Shown: positions 9,627 through 19,924, numbered from the stretch's first letter. The stretch: DNA of 64,000 nucleotides from a candidate division TM6 bacterium GW2011_GWF2_43_87 (GCA_001000065.1 LCGZ01000002.1:62001-126000), one strand, 5' to 3'. Numbers and translations: made by a program. The notes: generated by a model from the letters alone, not told the origin.

Positions 9627-10769
9627 TTACGCATTTTTAGGCGCTTTAAACCTCTCAAGCGCTTTTTTACACAAAGCCGCCCGCTCCTCATTCAACGGAT
9701 GTTGAGGGTCATTAGCCCTTTTGACACGCCTTAGCCATCCCTCAAGATAGTGGTTAATTATAAAGTCATTGGCATTTCTATCCAAACCCTCAAAGAACCT
9801 CTGCCGTTGAATAATATCCTCGGCACTACGAGCATGAGCCAATGCAAACTTATCAGCACGCCATTCATGCTGTAGACACATATCAAAATAGAGCGCAGAG
9901 GGCATTCTTCCAAAAAATCGAGACCCCAGCCAATAACCAAACGCCCCCCTACCTGCGCATAGCGCACAGGCGTCGCTTACAGTCTGTGCTTCACGCAACC
10001 CCAAAACGACGGCAGCCTTATGGTGCATCCACTTAAAGACAGGAGTGCGTCGTGCCCGATTAATAGATTTAAAAATCGGAATATTCTTGGTGTGTGAATA
10101 AGCAAGCGCTCGAGTAGCACAGAACCGTCGCTCATAAATACTCCCCTTCCACGCTCGGGCACTCCTAAAACCAACGGTGCGTACAACGGGGGTAAACAAA
10201 AGTCGTCCAAGGCCCCAGACAACTAATGGAGTAAAACTAATTAATGCAATAGTCATAACATTATCGCCATAATACAGATGCCCAAATTCATGATACAATG
10301 TTATATACTGTTGCTGCTCATTTCTTTGATTCCATGCAACAGGATCAATGAGAACATAGGGAATTAACGGGAAAGCCCACATACGCGTTGCTGCACAAGT
10401 CCCAAGACCTGGCGCAAGCTTTACACGCAATAAAGAAGCACCTATACATCCAGTGGCTTCCAACCGCCGTCGCGAAGATTCAATGAGATCTTGTGGCGCA
10501 TCCCGTAACGCACTAAGCTTATTCCAACTCTGATAAGCCGGCACAGCAAAGGTACGTAATAAAACACCCACAGCCTCACTAACAGGCGCTAACCAAGAAT
10601 AATTATAATGAGGTATGACATCTTCCGTACTTGGCTCACGTAAATCAGGCTCCAAAACATTTGTCACCGCACCAATTGTCAAAACGGCAAAGCTTGCACA
10701 ACCAACAAAAGTCAGATAAAAAAGGCGGACAAGGTCACGCCGAAGTACGTTAGTACGAAAGCGGATCAT
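9627..10769 (-). CDS. M48-type membrane zinc metalloprotease (downstream copy)
   Basis: This 380-residue protein carries the zinc motif HEFGH at residues 160-164 and a distal Glu ligand, E302, in HEWRADKFA. That HExxH plus ExxAD arrangement is the M48 (HtpX/Ste24/Oma1-like) pattern. It has an N-terminal hydrophobic segment (about residues 15-35) and a second one just after the zinc helix (IALISFTPLVVWGLG), so it is probably membrane-anchored. Its start overlaps the stop of the upstream paralog by 4 nt (ATGA), which suggests translational coupling. The substrate is unknown. Roles in envelope quality control or in processing secreted proteins are both plausible. Confidence 0.8.
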   Translation of the reverse strand: MIRFRTNVLRRDLVRLFYLTFVGCASFAVLTIGAVTNVLEPDLREPSTEDVIPHYNYSWLAPVSEAVGVLLRTFAVPAYQSWNKLSALRDAPQDLIESSRRRLEATGCIGASLLRVKLAPGLGTCAATRMWAFPLIPYVLIDPVAWNQRNEQQQYITLYHEFGHLYYGDNVMTIALISFTPLVVWGLGRLLFTPVVRTVGFRSARAWKGSIYERRFCATRALAYSHTKNIPIFKSINRARRTPVFKWMHHKAAVVLGLREAQTVSDACALCAGRGAFGYWLGSRFFGRMPSALYFDMCLQHEWRADKFALAHARSAEDIIQRQRFFEGLDRNANDFIINHYLEGWLRRVKRANDPQHPLNEERAALCKKALERFKAPKNA

Positions 10770-11911
10770 TTTGTTACCAAAGGTGCTGGAACGGCTAAAG
10801 ACTTAAATTTTTTCAGCGCCTCTTGGCACCGCGCAGCCCGTTCCTCAGGCAGCGGATGTTTCGGATCCATCTGTTGCTTCACAACCCTTACAAAATCATC
10901 CACAAAGCTCCTAACAATGAAACCCGTCTGATCCCTGTCAATTTTTTCAAAAAATCTCTGAAACTGCACAATATCTTCAGCATTGCGCGCTAGAGAAAGA
11001 GCAAACTTGTCTGCTCGGCTCTCCTGCATTCTTTCAACGATGTTCCATCCCGGTGGGGAAGTACCAAAAAGTCTGCTTCCAAGCCAAAAGCCTCCTGCAA
11101 CTCTACCAAGAAAAAGTGTAAATGCGTCACCCAAACTAGTCGCATTATGCAACCCAGCAACCACAGCTGTTTTGTGCCACGTCCAATCGACCAACGCATT
11201 GTAGCGAGCGCGTTTTATACGCCTTAACCCTCGACGCAACTTCGGAGACTTTTTCACATATGAATGAGCCAGAGATGAAGTTGCATTAAATCTACGTTGG
11301 TACAAACTACCATTCCACGCTTTTTGCACCTTAGGAATAGCCGTGCGATAAGCTCGTGTACAGGCCCATCGGCCCAAACCCCACAAAAGTAGCGGAACCG
11401 CATTAAAAACAGCAATCTTAATCATAATATCTGAATTATACAGATGGCCAAACTCATGACTCAACACCATATACTGCTGATTTTCATTCATCGTAGCCCA
11501 TATATGTGGATCTATTAAAACATGGGGAATCCACGGCGAACCACAGGGCCGAATCGCCGCAACCGTGTTAATCCCTGGAACTATTTTTATACGAAGAGAA
11601 GAGCCTCCCCAGCATCCCGTAGCGGCAAGACGTTTACGCGAGGCCGCAACAAAATCTTGTGGCGCATCTTGCAGCCTAGGAAATATAATTTGTTGCGCAA
11701 GCGCGATAACACCAAAAGTTCGCAACAGTATGCCCGTCCCTTCACCAACAGTACCTACCCAAGAATAATTGCGGGTATGAGCCGTACGAGTAACAAGATC
11801 TCCGCCCTCATCGTCATCATGAGCTGCATACACGTCACTGCAGACAAAGCCTACAAGACATAAAATAACAGCCAATCCAAGAAAAAGGCTTCGTTCCTTA
11901 AATTTTACCAT
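10766..11911 (-). CDS. M48-type membrane zinc metalloprotease (upstream copy)
   Basis: This protein of about 381 residues is paralogous to the downstream gene throughout. HEFGH is at residues 152-156 and the third ligand, E297, is in QESRADKFA. The ATG at 11911 follows GGGGGAAG and was preferred to a TTG at 11929. The N-terminus is a cleavable-looking signal (LFLGLAVILCLVGFVCSDVYA), followed by an acidic stretch (DDDEGG). The shared motifs YSWVGTVGEGTG-like and APQDF mark a family-specific N-terminal region. This is a tandem duplication with both active sites intact, so both copies may be active. Confidence 0.8.
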   Translation of the reverse strand: MVKFKERSLFLGLAVILCLVGFVCSDVYAAHDDDEGGDLVTRTAHTRNYSWVGTVGEGTGILLRTFGVIALAQQIIFPRLQDAPQDFVAASRKRLAATGCWGGSSLRIKIVPGINTVAAIRPCGSPWIPHVLIDPHIWATMNENQQYMVLSHEFGHLYNSDIMIKIAVFNAVPLLLWGLGRWACTRAYRTAIPKVQKAWNGSLYQRRFNATSSLAHSYVKKSPKLRRGLRRIKRARYNALVDWTWHKTAVVAGLHNATSLGDAFTLFLGRVAGGFWLGSRLFGTSPPGWNIVERMQESRADKFALSLARNAEDIVQFQRFFEKIDRDQTGFIVRSFVDDFVRVVKQQMDPKHPLPEERAARCQEALKKFKSLAVPAPLVTK

Positions 11912-12045
11912 GATTCTTCCCCCACTCAAAGACGCACTTGAGGCGATAGTCAGTACTGTGCGCTAATTTTGAACGTTATTAAAAATCTATCCTTACCACT
12001 TACCTACTCAAAAAATTATGCCAGAAAAACGGCTTTTTTGCAAAC

Positions 12046-12085
12046 GAGAGGCTGGGCGAACACCCACATGTTCAGTCAGCCTCTC
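12046..12085 (-). terminator. Two-level hairpin downstream of barrel protein gene
   Basis: GAGAGGCTG (12046-12054) pairs with CAGCCTCTC (12077-12085). A second stem GAACA/TGTTC lies inside the loop. It is just downstream of the minus-strand gene ending at 12111. The T-tract is weak, so termination is likely but not certain. Confidence 0.55.
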
Positions 12086-12110
12086 ACAAAATAATCCAAA
12101 GACTAAGAAA

Positions 12111-13892
12111 TCAAAAAGTCGCGTCAAACCCTAACTTTGCAGTCTGAATAGTTTGGCATGGTCGAACTTCAGCATCATAGCGTATAAAAACTCGTCCACA
12201 GCTTTCAAATTCTGCTGCCAAACCAGCACCTCCTATAAAATATCCATGTGCTTTGTGAGCACCACACACCGTCAAGCAATCGCTCCTATCTGCAAGCCGT
12301 GCTCCTATAGGGCGATGATTAAGAGGAATATCCTCCACCCACGCAATTTCTATATGAGGCAACACCGTAACACTTCCTACCTCAAAGGATTCACAGGCTT
12401 CGAATCCTAGATAGGTACGCAACGTATGCGCATTAAAACTATTTATACACCAATTCAAACTATCAGCACCCCGCTCTCCAAAATGATTTTGTCGAGCAAA
12501 AATATACGAAATGCGTGCAAGGGGCATAAGAGGGGCATGACACTTAACCCCACCCTGTAGGCACAATTCAACCATTCCACCCTTCTGGCAACCGGTTGCT
12601 ACGCGATCTACCCCATAAAATACGATCGGGCGACGGGTCTTATTCCATGTTACGCCACCACCCACTAACCCATCAATAAAGAAATGGTCTTTGGAATACT
12701 CTGCATAAAGTGCCGCCTGTGCCGCACCTCCACGAACTTGTCCTGAAAAACCTTTCCAATCAAGATCAGTACCCATCCCTGCAACAGAGAAGCCAACCGA
12801 AAAGTCAGGATGCGTGCATAAATTGCGTGCCTCAATATTTCCAACCACTCCAAAGGTTTGCGAGCAGAATGGGTTGCAATAAGCACATCCAGATTTTTTA
12901 TCGGATTCCCCTATGCCATATACGGTGAATCCGTTGGTATGACAGCAGGGGCAATTGTCCCCATTCCACTGCCGCGACACCTGCCGTTCTAAAACTGAGG
13001 TACTAAAAAGGGCAGCCGAACGTGTATGTAGTGTCGAAAGCGCATCAAAACGCTCTGGGCTTATCTGATAGAGAGCATCTCTAATCGGCGTGCTTCCAAA
13101 ATTGACATAATTTATATAATCAAGGTCATGATACACATTTTCAAGGTCTGAGTAAGCCACTGGGATAAAGGCATCCAAATAGGTCGCCACTCTATAATTA
13201 TTACCACCCCCCGCCATCGGACGGTAGGAGAGAGCAATATCTCCAATAGGTTGTCGATGATTTCGGGTACTTGAGCTTGTATACCCATAGGTAGGAAAAT
13301 AGTGGGTTCCAAAATCTGCTACTAAACGATTTTGTACAGCACCCCCATCTCCCCAATCATAACCAGGAGCCCGTATAGGACCTGCAATACCGGTCCATAA
13401 AACATAGTTTAATCCCGTTATAGGGTCAGGCGATGCAGGCATCTCTACATTATTGATATCAACAGGAGGCGCTGGCAGGGCGAAAATATCACGAAGTTCT
13501 GCAGGCGTTTTTCCACGGACATATTCAGAACGCATAATCCATGCGCCATTGGGACTGCTTTGTGGTAAACCTAGCAAGCGAACAAAATGTTGAGGCTGTG
13601 TGAGAATAATTTCAGTAGCTGTGTAATGATCATCAAAGGGCTCGGTTGCTGGAATCTCTTCACTATCCCACTGGGCACAGATATAGTTAAGCTCTTCCAT
13701 AGAAGTAGTTGGCAAAGGAAACGGATGAAACGGAGGCGGTGGTTGCACCGGAAAAGGTAACGGACCCGTCGGAGTCCAGGTTCTAACTAATATTCCAATC
13801 GGTTGCGTTGGCACGGCCACTGGAGTCATACCCAAAAGCTGTTCACACCCTATACAAAAAACTGCTGCTATAAGCATTAGAAAAGCAAACAT
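12111..13892 (-). CDS. Autotransporter-barrel-like outer-membrane protein
   Basis: This protein of about 593 residues starts at the ATG at 13892, preceded by AAAGGAG at 6-nt spacing; a TTG at 13910 was rejected. The N-terminus is hydrophobic (MFAFLMLIAAVFCIGC) with a Cys that could be a poor lipobox, followed by a proline-rich region. The last 270 or so residues look like an autotransporter-type beta-barrel: alternating strands, glycine-rich turns (FIDGLVGGGVTWN), a VLPHIEIAWVED strand and a terminal Phe (KLGFDATF). Central cysteines form CPCCH and GCAYCNPFC clusters. It is probably an outer-membrane surface protein. The passenger function is unknown. Confidence 0.65.
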   Translation of the reverse strand: MFAFLMLIAAVFCIGCEQLLGMTPVAVPTQPIGILVRTWTPTGPLPFPVQPPPPFHPFPLPTTSMEELNYICAQWDSEEIPATEPFDDHYTATEIILTQPQHFVRLLGLPQSSPNGAWIMRSEYVRGKTPAELRDIFALPAPPVDINNVEMPASPDPITGLNYVLWTGIAGPIRAPGYDWGDGGAVQNRLVADFGTHYFPTYGYTSSSTRNHRQPIGDIALSYRPMAGGGNNYRVATYLDAFIPVAYSDLENVYHDLDYINYVNFGSTPIRDALYQISPERFDALSTLHTRSAALFSTSVLERQVSRQWNGDNCPCCHTNGFTVYGIGESDKKSGCAYCNPFCSQTFGVVGNIEARNLCTHPDFSVGFSVAGMGTDLDWKGFSGQVRGGAAQAALYAEYSKDHFFIDGLVGGGVTWNKTRRPIVFYGVDRVATGCQKGGMVELCLQGGVKCHAPLMPLARISYIFARQNHFGERGADSLNWCINSFNAHTLRTYLGFEACESFEVGSVTVLPHIEIAWVEDIPLNHRPIGARLADRSDCLTVCGAHKAHGYFIGGAGLAAEFESCGRVFIRYDAEVRPCQTIQTAKLGFDATF

Positions 13893-13992
13893 TCCTACTC
13901 CTTTTTGCAAACACCACTAAAACCCCACTACAAGAAGCTTATGTAGAGTTAGGCTCACAAAACAAGAGTTGTGCTTAGAAATAATAGGGTTT

Positions 13993-15339
13993 TTAATTAA
14001 ACCAGAGAACGCTTATAGGATTATAGTCGCAGGGCTTTTTCCCCTCATTATCACAAATATCACGCCGCGCTCCTGCATTAGAAAGGAGGACTGCCAATCG
14101 CTGATTTTTATTTATAACCGCGTAGTGCAACGGAGTTTTACCCTCTGAATCCTGAACGTTAAGATCTACGTTCTTTTTAAAAAATAACGGAAGCATGACA
14201 CTCTTTTTTACAAAATGAATAGGATAAGATCCTTCACCAATCGGCTTTGTTAAATCTGCCCCCAAACTAACCAATGTTTCGACCGACGAGGTCATATTAT
14301 TAGAGAGAGCTAAAATAAGCGGAGGAGCCACTTTCCACACCCCATCGGACGTCTGGTCTACAGGAACCGCAGCCTTTCCCACGAGAATTTTTATGGCTTC
14401 GGCAGCCCCCAATAAGGCCGCCCTCTGCAAGGGAGTCATTCCTTGAACATTTAGCGCACACGGATCAACCCCTTTTTTAATAAGAAGAGAGAGAACTCTT
14501 ACTAGTTGCATCTGATCCTTACAATAAGTCAGAAAATAATGAATTAGATTTTCTTTTTTATAGAGGGTCTTAAGATCAGCCCCATACGTAAGCATAAGCA
14601 ACAGACTGGGCATCACAGGGCGTCCTATTGCGTACGATTTAAGAGCTAACGAAAAAGGAGTGTCTCCGAAAATATTTTTTTTATTAGGATTAGCACCTCT
14701 TTTTAGCAAAATTTTTGTGGTATCAAAAAGCCCTTGCTGAACCGTCCAGAAAAGCAACGATCTACCATACGAATCTACAAAATCCGGATCTTTGCTGGTA
14801 GTAGCAAACCAATCTATTATAGGTTTCCACTCTGTTTTTTTCGATTGCACAAGACTTTGAAAAAATGGAGTTTTTTTATCCTTTTTTTTGCGATGGGAAA
14901 TAGTAAGGTCTACCCCATACTTTAAAAAAAGATTAGGTAAATCAAAGTTCTTAGTAATAAGAGCCTCCAATAGCGCCCTGAAAAAAGGCGTGTAGTTTAG
15001 GCCTGGATGAAATATATTGGGGTCGCTATTATATTGTAGAAGTAACTCTACCATCGCTTTTTCTTTGGTCACAAAAAGCGGCGAACAGCAAGAAAAGGTA
15101 GACTCTTCAAGCTTTATAGACTTTTCTTTTGCCATAAACGAACTAGTTGCAAGAGCAGGGTACTTTTTTAAAAGATTTTCAACCTCGGCACATTTGTTAT
15201 TTTTTACCTGCTCATAAAACATTTTGACCGTGAGTTTCTTTGGTACTTTTTTATCACTTTGGTTTGAAGCGTTTATAGCAATGTGCGCCACGCATACAAT
15301 TGTGACAACTATTAGTAACGCACTTATTTTTTTTACCAT
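13993..15339 (-). CDS. Secreted ankyrin-repeat protein
   Basis: This 448-residue protein has a signal peptide (MVKKISALLIVVTIVCVAHIAINA) and ankyrin repeats through most of the chain. Clear units include GMTPLQRAALLGAAEAIKIL near residue 310 and GKTPLHYAVINKNQRLAVLL near the C-terminus. The final repeat region (YPIHFV, LNVQDSEGKTPLH, then KKPCDY) parallels that of the upstream gene at 15385-16410, so the two are tandem paralogs separated by 45 nt. The ATG at 15339 is preceded by AGGGA. A protein-binding, possibly host-directed role is inferred from the family. Confidence 0.85.
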   Translation of the reverse strand: MVKKISALLIVVTIVCVAHIAINASNQSDKKVPKKLTVKMFYEQVKNNKCAEVENLLKKYPALATSSFMAKEKSIKLEESTFSCCSPLFVTKEKAMVELLLQYNSDPNIFHPGLNYTPFFRALLEALITKNFDLPNLFLKYGVDLTISHRKKKDKKTPFFQSLVQSKKTEWKPIIDWFATTSKDPDFVDSYGRSLLFWTVQQGLFDTTKILLKRGANPNKKNIFGDTPFSLALKSYAIGRPVMPSLLLMLTYGADLKTLYKKENLIHYFLTYCKDQMQLVRVLSLLIKKGVDPCALNVQGMTPLQRAALLGAAEAIKILVGKAAVPVDQTSDGVWKVAPPLILALSNNMTSSVETLVSLGADLTKPIGEGSYPIHFVKKSVMLPLFFKKNVDLNVQDSEGKTPLHYAVINKNQRLAVLLSNAGARRDICDNEGKKPCDYNPISVLWFN

Positions 15340-15384
15340 AACGTTCCCTACTTTAGATGATTGTGTACTCTCACTCCATACGCT

Positions 15385-16410
15385 TTATTTTCCCTCTGGT
15401 GTTGGGGAGATGAGCCATTCTTTACTTTGTGGCCAATAATCGGTTGGCAACTTGCCAGCCTTATCTCTGATATCTAACCGTGCTCCGTTTTTTACCGCAG
15501 CGATGGCAAGATCCCTTTTATGCCATTCTAAGAAATCGTGCAAGCAGGTTTTCCCAGCACAGTCTGTTTGGTTAAGATTTACCTTATGATCAAGCAACAC
15601 AGATAGAGATGCTAAATCGCCGACATAATGAATAGGATAATCACCATTGGGAGTTGGCTTATTAAGACTGACCTTTAGATCGAGGAGCATTTTAACCGTA
15701 TCTGTGTAATGGGCACATAGCGCGATTATAAGAGGAGTATGATTTCTCCAAGGATTCTTGACAGGGATATTGTTTTTCCACAAATAACTTGAGATTTTAT
15801 CCGGTTTAACCTTGCCTTCTACCGTTAGAACTTTAAGCGTTTTATTCGCATGTAAAATTGTAGCCTTTTGGATAGGCAGTACTCCGTCTGCGTCTGGTTC
15901 ATTAGGATCAACACCCCCTTCAATAAATTGCGAAATGCAATGGTCAAAAAGTTCCAAGAAATTGTCATGTTCATGTTGATGCTGAAGAAAGTAATTAATA
16001 AGATTCTCACCATCAATTTTAACCGCAGGACCCTTCAAATAGATCAGCGACAAAGCAGCGGACAAGCTAAGATGGTCTTTGATATAACCAAAACAAGTAT
16101 CGCATACACGCTGGCGTGCTTGTTCTAAAGACGCAACCTCACGGCTGACAAACTCTTTCTGTTGCGAGCACTTCAGAAGGGGCATGAAATTGGCATTCTT
16201 GAACCATGGAATTTCCGTTTCCTGCTTGGTACTTTTTAAAAACGCATAGGCCTTAAGCTGGCTATTTAAAAAGGGTATCTGATTTGAAGTCTTAAAAAAG
16301 AAAGGCGCAAGGGGGAGTAACTTTTTTGCGTCTAGACAAGGAAAGCTTTCTGTAGGAAGCAAAACAAGCGCGATAACCGCCCTAGATATAATGTGCATGA
16401 TCCTATTCAT
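15385..16410 (-). CDS. Secreted ankyrin-repeat protein (divergent)
   Basis: This protein of about 341 residues starts at the ATG at 16410, 8 nt after AAAGGG; a GTG two codons upstream is too close to that site. A signal-like segment (IISRAVIALVLLPTESFP) precedes a region with no obvious repeat. Ankyrin-like units occupy roughly residues 190-335, for example HTPLIIALCAHYTDTVKMLL and GKTCLHDFLEWHKRDLAIAA. The C-terminal repeats resemble those of the next gene, supporting duplication. It lies between the 1092-residue gene (50-nt gap) and its paralog, so the three may be co-transcribed. Confidence 0.75.
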   Translation of the reverse strand: MNRIMHIISRAVIALVLLPTESFPCLDAKKLLPLAPFFFKTSNQIPFLNSQLKAYAFLKSTKQETEIPWFKNANFMPLLKCSQQKEFVSREVASLEQARQRVCDTCFGYIKDHLSLSAALSLIYLKGPAVKIDGENLINYFLQHQHEHDNFLELFDHCISQFIEGGVDPNEPDADGVLPIQKATILHANKTLKVLTVEGKVKPDKISSYLWKNNIPVKNPWRNHTPLIIALCAHYTDTVKMLLDLKVSLNKPTPNGDYPIHYVGDLASLSVLLDHKVNLNQTDCAGKTCLHDFLEWHKRDLAIAAVKNGARLDIRDKAGKLPTDYWPQSKEWLISPTPEGK

Positions 16411-16460
16411 GTCCACAACCCTTTCAAAGGAGCCTTTAACCTAAACTAGGGAGCATTCTA

Positions 16461-19400
16461 TCAGGGGACAGGCTGCATGGCAATGGCGGAGTTTTTCTTT
16501 CCTAAATACAGTTCAAGAAGTTTTTTAAGAAGATCCTTTGCATCAGGAGAAGCATTATCTGCAACCTTTTTTCCAAAATATTCCGATGAATAAAACACAG
16601 GATATCCGTTAAGCACCGTTTGAAAGCTATCTCCAAGCCTCATTTGTAGATGCGCAAATGAACTGCTTGTTGGAAGTGCACAGACCATGATATTGTGCCG
16701 CAGATTAAGCTCATTAAGCGCCTGCGATTTGATCGTATTGAGTAGCACACATGCTTCAGCGAAATTCTGAGTGCTAAACTTTAGATTCTGATACGATTTA
16801 AATACGCGATCAAACCGTGTTTGAACATCATTATAACAAGCCTTTATCATATTTTGGCAATTAAGATTGTCTGGAGATTCATCACGTTTCAATCGTGCTC
16901 CAATGTATCCCCATTTCCTGAGAATTTTTATAAGCTGGATATGCGTTGCCTCCCATTTTGTCGTCACCTTTTCACATAAAGCAGCACATGTCTTTAATTC
17001 AAGAATACGCTTTCCCCGCTTTTCCTCATTATCCTTGTAGGATGCACTCTGGAGCTTTTTATCGGTTTTATAGGCTTGCATGATAATAAAATTACAAAGG
17101 CGTGTACCCATGGTTGAAAATAGGGAACCTCCATTCAGATCAAAGCCCCTTAAAAAGTCGCATCCACCTCTAAAACCACGAATATCGTCTATAGTTTCAC
17201 CTAAAGTCTTTTGTAAATTTTGCATTAGAGGCGTGTAGGTATTAATGAGGGCTTCTATGGCACTTTTTTTAACACATAGTTGCGAAAGCTCAGTTGAATC
17301 TTTCCCCGATGAAAAAACAAATACGAGTAAGGCCCGATAATCTTCCACCAAGAACAATGGCTCTTGTGCACTGTTTTTCTCAAGGCTTTGAACTAATTTA
17401 TTTTCTTGATTGAGCGGTTCTGATTCTTCTTTTAACAGCAGGTCTTGAAGAGGTGACTGTTCACACAAAACCTTAAGATGAATCCTGAATTTTGTCAGCA
17501 ACTCTATTTTTTCATTAGAAGTAAAAGGCAACGTACTCTTGTTACTCTTTTCAAACGATGCAAGAATTGCCTGAAATAGAGGCTGTAACTTTTTATCAGC
17601 CGAATGCTGTAAGAGCTTTTTTAACAGAGACGCAAGTGTTGATTTTAGCTGAGTTTCTATAATTTTCAGTTCTTTTGATTTCCCCAAAAGTCCCAGTATG
17701 CGCGGAGTATCACCATTAACACAAAACTTTGAAAGTGCAGGAGCAGTTGCCTCCACACACGCCTTTAATATAGCGTCATTAACATCGCTAAGTTCGCTGT
17801 TTAACGTCACGAGAGTTTGTGGAGTAAATAACGCTTGCGCAGCTACCATAACCTTCTTATTTAATAGTTCCTCTTTTAGAGAACCTAGTTGTTGAATAAC
17901 CTTTTCAAATGCAAGATTAAGCAAAGCCTGTTGATTTTCGAAGTCGTAATCAAGTTCATCGTTTGATTCGCTTGGTTTAAACAGAGTTTTATCAGAAACT
18001 AGCGCCTTTGTAAGCTGAGTTAAGAAATACTCTGAAGCAGTGTCGCATGCGGTCAACTTGGCGTGCTTTTCAATTGCCTCGAGATATTTTTCATCCACCT
18101 CCAAATTCTTTTTCTTTTTGATGATAGTAGACGGTTGGCTTAAATTTATAACTTCGCCATTTATAGCTTTAGTATCAGAGGGTTGCTCGGATGAATCTTC
18201 ATTCTTCACAACGATTTCTTTCTCGTTAATTTCTTTGGAAGCTTCTTCCTTACTGACCCCTTCGTCGTTTTTCAATTCTATGGTTTCAGTGCCACTAACA
18301 CTGTTTAAATTAGAGTCCTTAGCCTGCTGCACAACAATCCCTAGAGACAAGGCAAATGCCGGCTTGTTGTAATCAAAAAGTAGGCCGTTGCAAAAATTAC
18401 CTACAATATTCTTAAGCCATTCTGTTTTTTTGCTAATGTCTGCTAGATGCTTTTCGTTATGCATGACGTTAATAAGATCATGCCCTGACGTAAGATTTGA
18501 GAATTTTTTCTGGATGGCCTCTTTATCAAAAATGGAATCCTGCTCCAACGACGTACTACTCAGATGAATGAGCGCAGAGGTATACTGTTTAATAAGTTTT
18601 TTACATGAGACTTCGTCTAACGAATTTTTAGAGTAACTTTCATGGTACAACTTGCACAACGAACACGCTTTTATGACATAACTACAGACCAGTGGATCAA
18701 GAATATAGGGTATGCTAACAGAAAGATCGTAACCCGCTACAGCAATGAATAGACCATGGAGTAGCTCCATCTTTTCCTCATCGTATACAACGGTACAGGT
18801 TGTTGCACTGGTATCATGAAACAACCCCATTTTTGGGTTAGGAGCAACCGAGTAAGTTAAGTAGTCTCGCAGAGTTATAAGAAGCCGAAGTATCGCATTG
18901 CGCTGTTCCAAGCCTGTTTTATGAGGAGAGCCCATAGTATTAGTTTGAGGTTGAAGAATAAGCTCTGCTCTTAGTAGTCCGTTTATGCCACCCACAAAAG
19001 TTTCTACACTACAAGGCTTCCCACTGCTCTTATAATTTTCGCATAACTGGATAATGACATTTTTACTTTTACGATCAATGGTAAGTGTAAACCCATCAAA
19101 TCGCCCAAACTCCGGGCAAGGCTTATGAATGAATTTTGAGCCAAATGCAAGATAGCTTCGTTTCCCTAATAAAGAAGAAAGCACAAACTTTTCTGAAGAT
19201 TTAAATTCTCTAAGCGCTTTGCTAATATTTTTTTCAAAGAAATCGGAAAGAAGCCCGCAAGGATCATAAATTGAATAGCGTGGTCTTTCTAACAACTTAA
19301 GATCAAATCGCTTATTAAAACCAGGTTTCTCAGCATCCGTTGGTTGGGCAGTGAGAATAAGTTGGCGTAGATGGTAAAGACCAACGGTCTCCAGATAGAA

Positions 19401-19739
19401 TAGCGAGGCTAAACTTCCTATAATCTTCAAAAACTCTTCATCGGTCTGACAAGGGGCTATCTTTTTTGATTGGTGCAACAGAGTATCAAGTAACAGATGA
19501 GCTCCAGGGGTACCTTTTTTGTACAATTGTTCCAGCTGCTCATTGGAAGCATTGTATTTTATATGCTTGAAGGCACTTTTAGTAAGAACCTGAGGAATAT
19601 CTTTCAAGTGTTGTTCAATGGCAGCACCAATAAGCACATCCTTTTCAAAAGGTTTTTTTTCTGATACCCCAAAAACCCCTGTAGTTGTCACAAAAAAGGT
19701 TAGACAAATAAGCTTAGATAGACGATTAAATGGATGCAT
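16461..19739 (-). CDS. Large exported protein of unknown family
   Basis: This 1092-residue protein has an N-terminal signal (LICLTFFVTTTGVFG, residues 10-24). The chain is mostly alpha-helical in character. A strongly charged Glu/Lys-rich linker at about residues 480-560 separates an N-terminal half, which contains several cysteines, from a C-terminal helical half. No catalytic motif or repeat was recognised. It heads a minus-strand cluster with two ankyrin genes. A TATAAT box lies about 52 nt upstream of the start. It is likely a secreted or periplasmic structural/effector protein, but nothing in the sequence settles that. Confidence 0.65.
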   Translation of the reverse strand: MHPFNRLSKLICLTFFVTTTGVFGVSEKKPFEKDVLIGAAIEQHLKDIPQVLTKSAFKHIKYNASNEQLEQLYKKGTPGAHLLLDTLLHQSKKIAPCQTDEEFLKIIGSLASLFYLETVGLYHLRQLILTAQPTDAEKPGFNKRFDLKLLERPRYSIYDPCGLLSDFFEKNISKALREFKSSEKFVLSSLLGKRSYLAFGSKFIHKPCPEFGRFDGFTLTIDRKSKNVIIQLCENYKSSGKPCSVETFVGGINGLLRAELILQPQTNTMGSPHKTGLEQRNAILRLLITLRDYLTYSVAPNPKMGLFHDTSATTCTVVYDEEKMELLHGLFIAVAGYDLSVSIPYILDPLVCSYVIKACSLCKLYHESYSKNSLDEVSCKKLIKQYTSALIHLSSTSLEQDSIFDKEAIQKKFSNLTSGHDLINVMHNEKHLADISKKTEWLKNIVGNFCNGLLFDYNKPAFALSLGIVVQQAKDSNLNSVSGTETIELKNDEGVSKEEASKEINEKEIVVKNEDSSEQPSDTKAINGEVINLSQPSTIIKKKKNLEVDEKYLEAIEKHAKLTACDTASEYFLTQLTKALVSDKTLFKPSESNDELDYDFENQQALLNLAFEKVIQQLGSLKEELLNKKVMVAAQALFTPQTLVTLNSELSDVNDAILKACVEATAPALSKFCVNGDTPRILGLLGKSKELKIIETQLKSTLASLLKKLLQHSADKKLQPLFQAILASFEKSNKSTLPFTSNEKIELLTKFRIHLKVLCEQSPLQDLLLKEESEPLNQENKLVQSLEKNSAQEPLFLVEDYRALLVFVFSSGKDSTELSQLCVKKSAIEALINTYTPLMQNLQKTLGETIDDIRGFRGGCDFLRGFDLNGGSLFSTMGTRLCNFIIMQAYKTDKKLQSASYKDNEEKRGKRILELKTCAALCEKVTTKWEATHIQLIKILRKWGYIGARLKRDESPDNLNCQNMIKACYNDVQTRFDRVFKSYQNLKFSTQNFAEACVLLNTIKSQALNELNLRHNIMVCALPTSSSFAHLQMRLGDSFQTVLNGYPVFYSSEYFGKKVADNASPDAKDLLKKLLELYLGKKNSAIAMQPVP

Positions 19740-19790
19740 GTGAAAACCTTTTTCAAAGTAGTAACGAAAAGAGACACTAAGTCGGGGACT

Positions 19791-19796
19791 ATTATA
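19791..19796 (-). promoter_or_regulatory. Perfect -10 box upstream of 1092-residue gene
   Basis: The minus strand reads TATAAT here, about 52 nt before the ATG at 19739. No good -35 was found 16-18 nt upstream, so only the -10 is supported. Confidence 0.45.
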
Positions 19797-19895
19797 CGCG
19801 CTTTTATCTAATTTGTGCGCTTAATTTTACAAAGGAAGACGCATGCTGAGCATTTATTTGTAATTTTAAAGGAAACCACCCGCCTTTAAAAACCT

Positions 19896-19924
19896 TTGAC
19901 AAAAATAAAAATTTAAAATACAAT
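19896..19924 (+). promoter_or_regulatory. Consensus sigma70-type promoter
   Basis: TTGACA at 19896-19901, a 17-nt spacer, then TACAAT at 19919-19924. It lies about 68 nt upstream of the first gene of the tandem exported pair and probably drives both. Confidence 0.7.
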
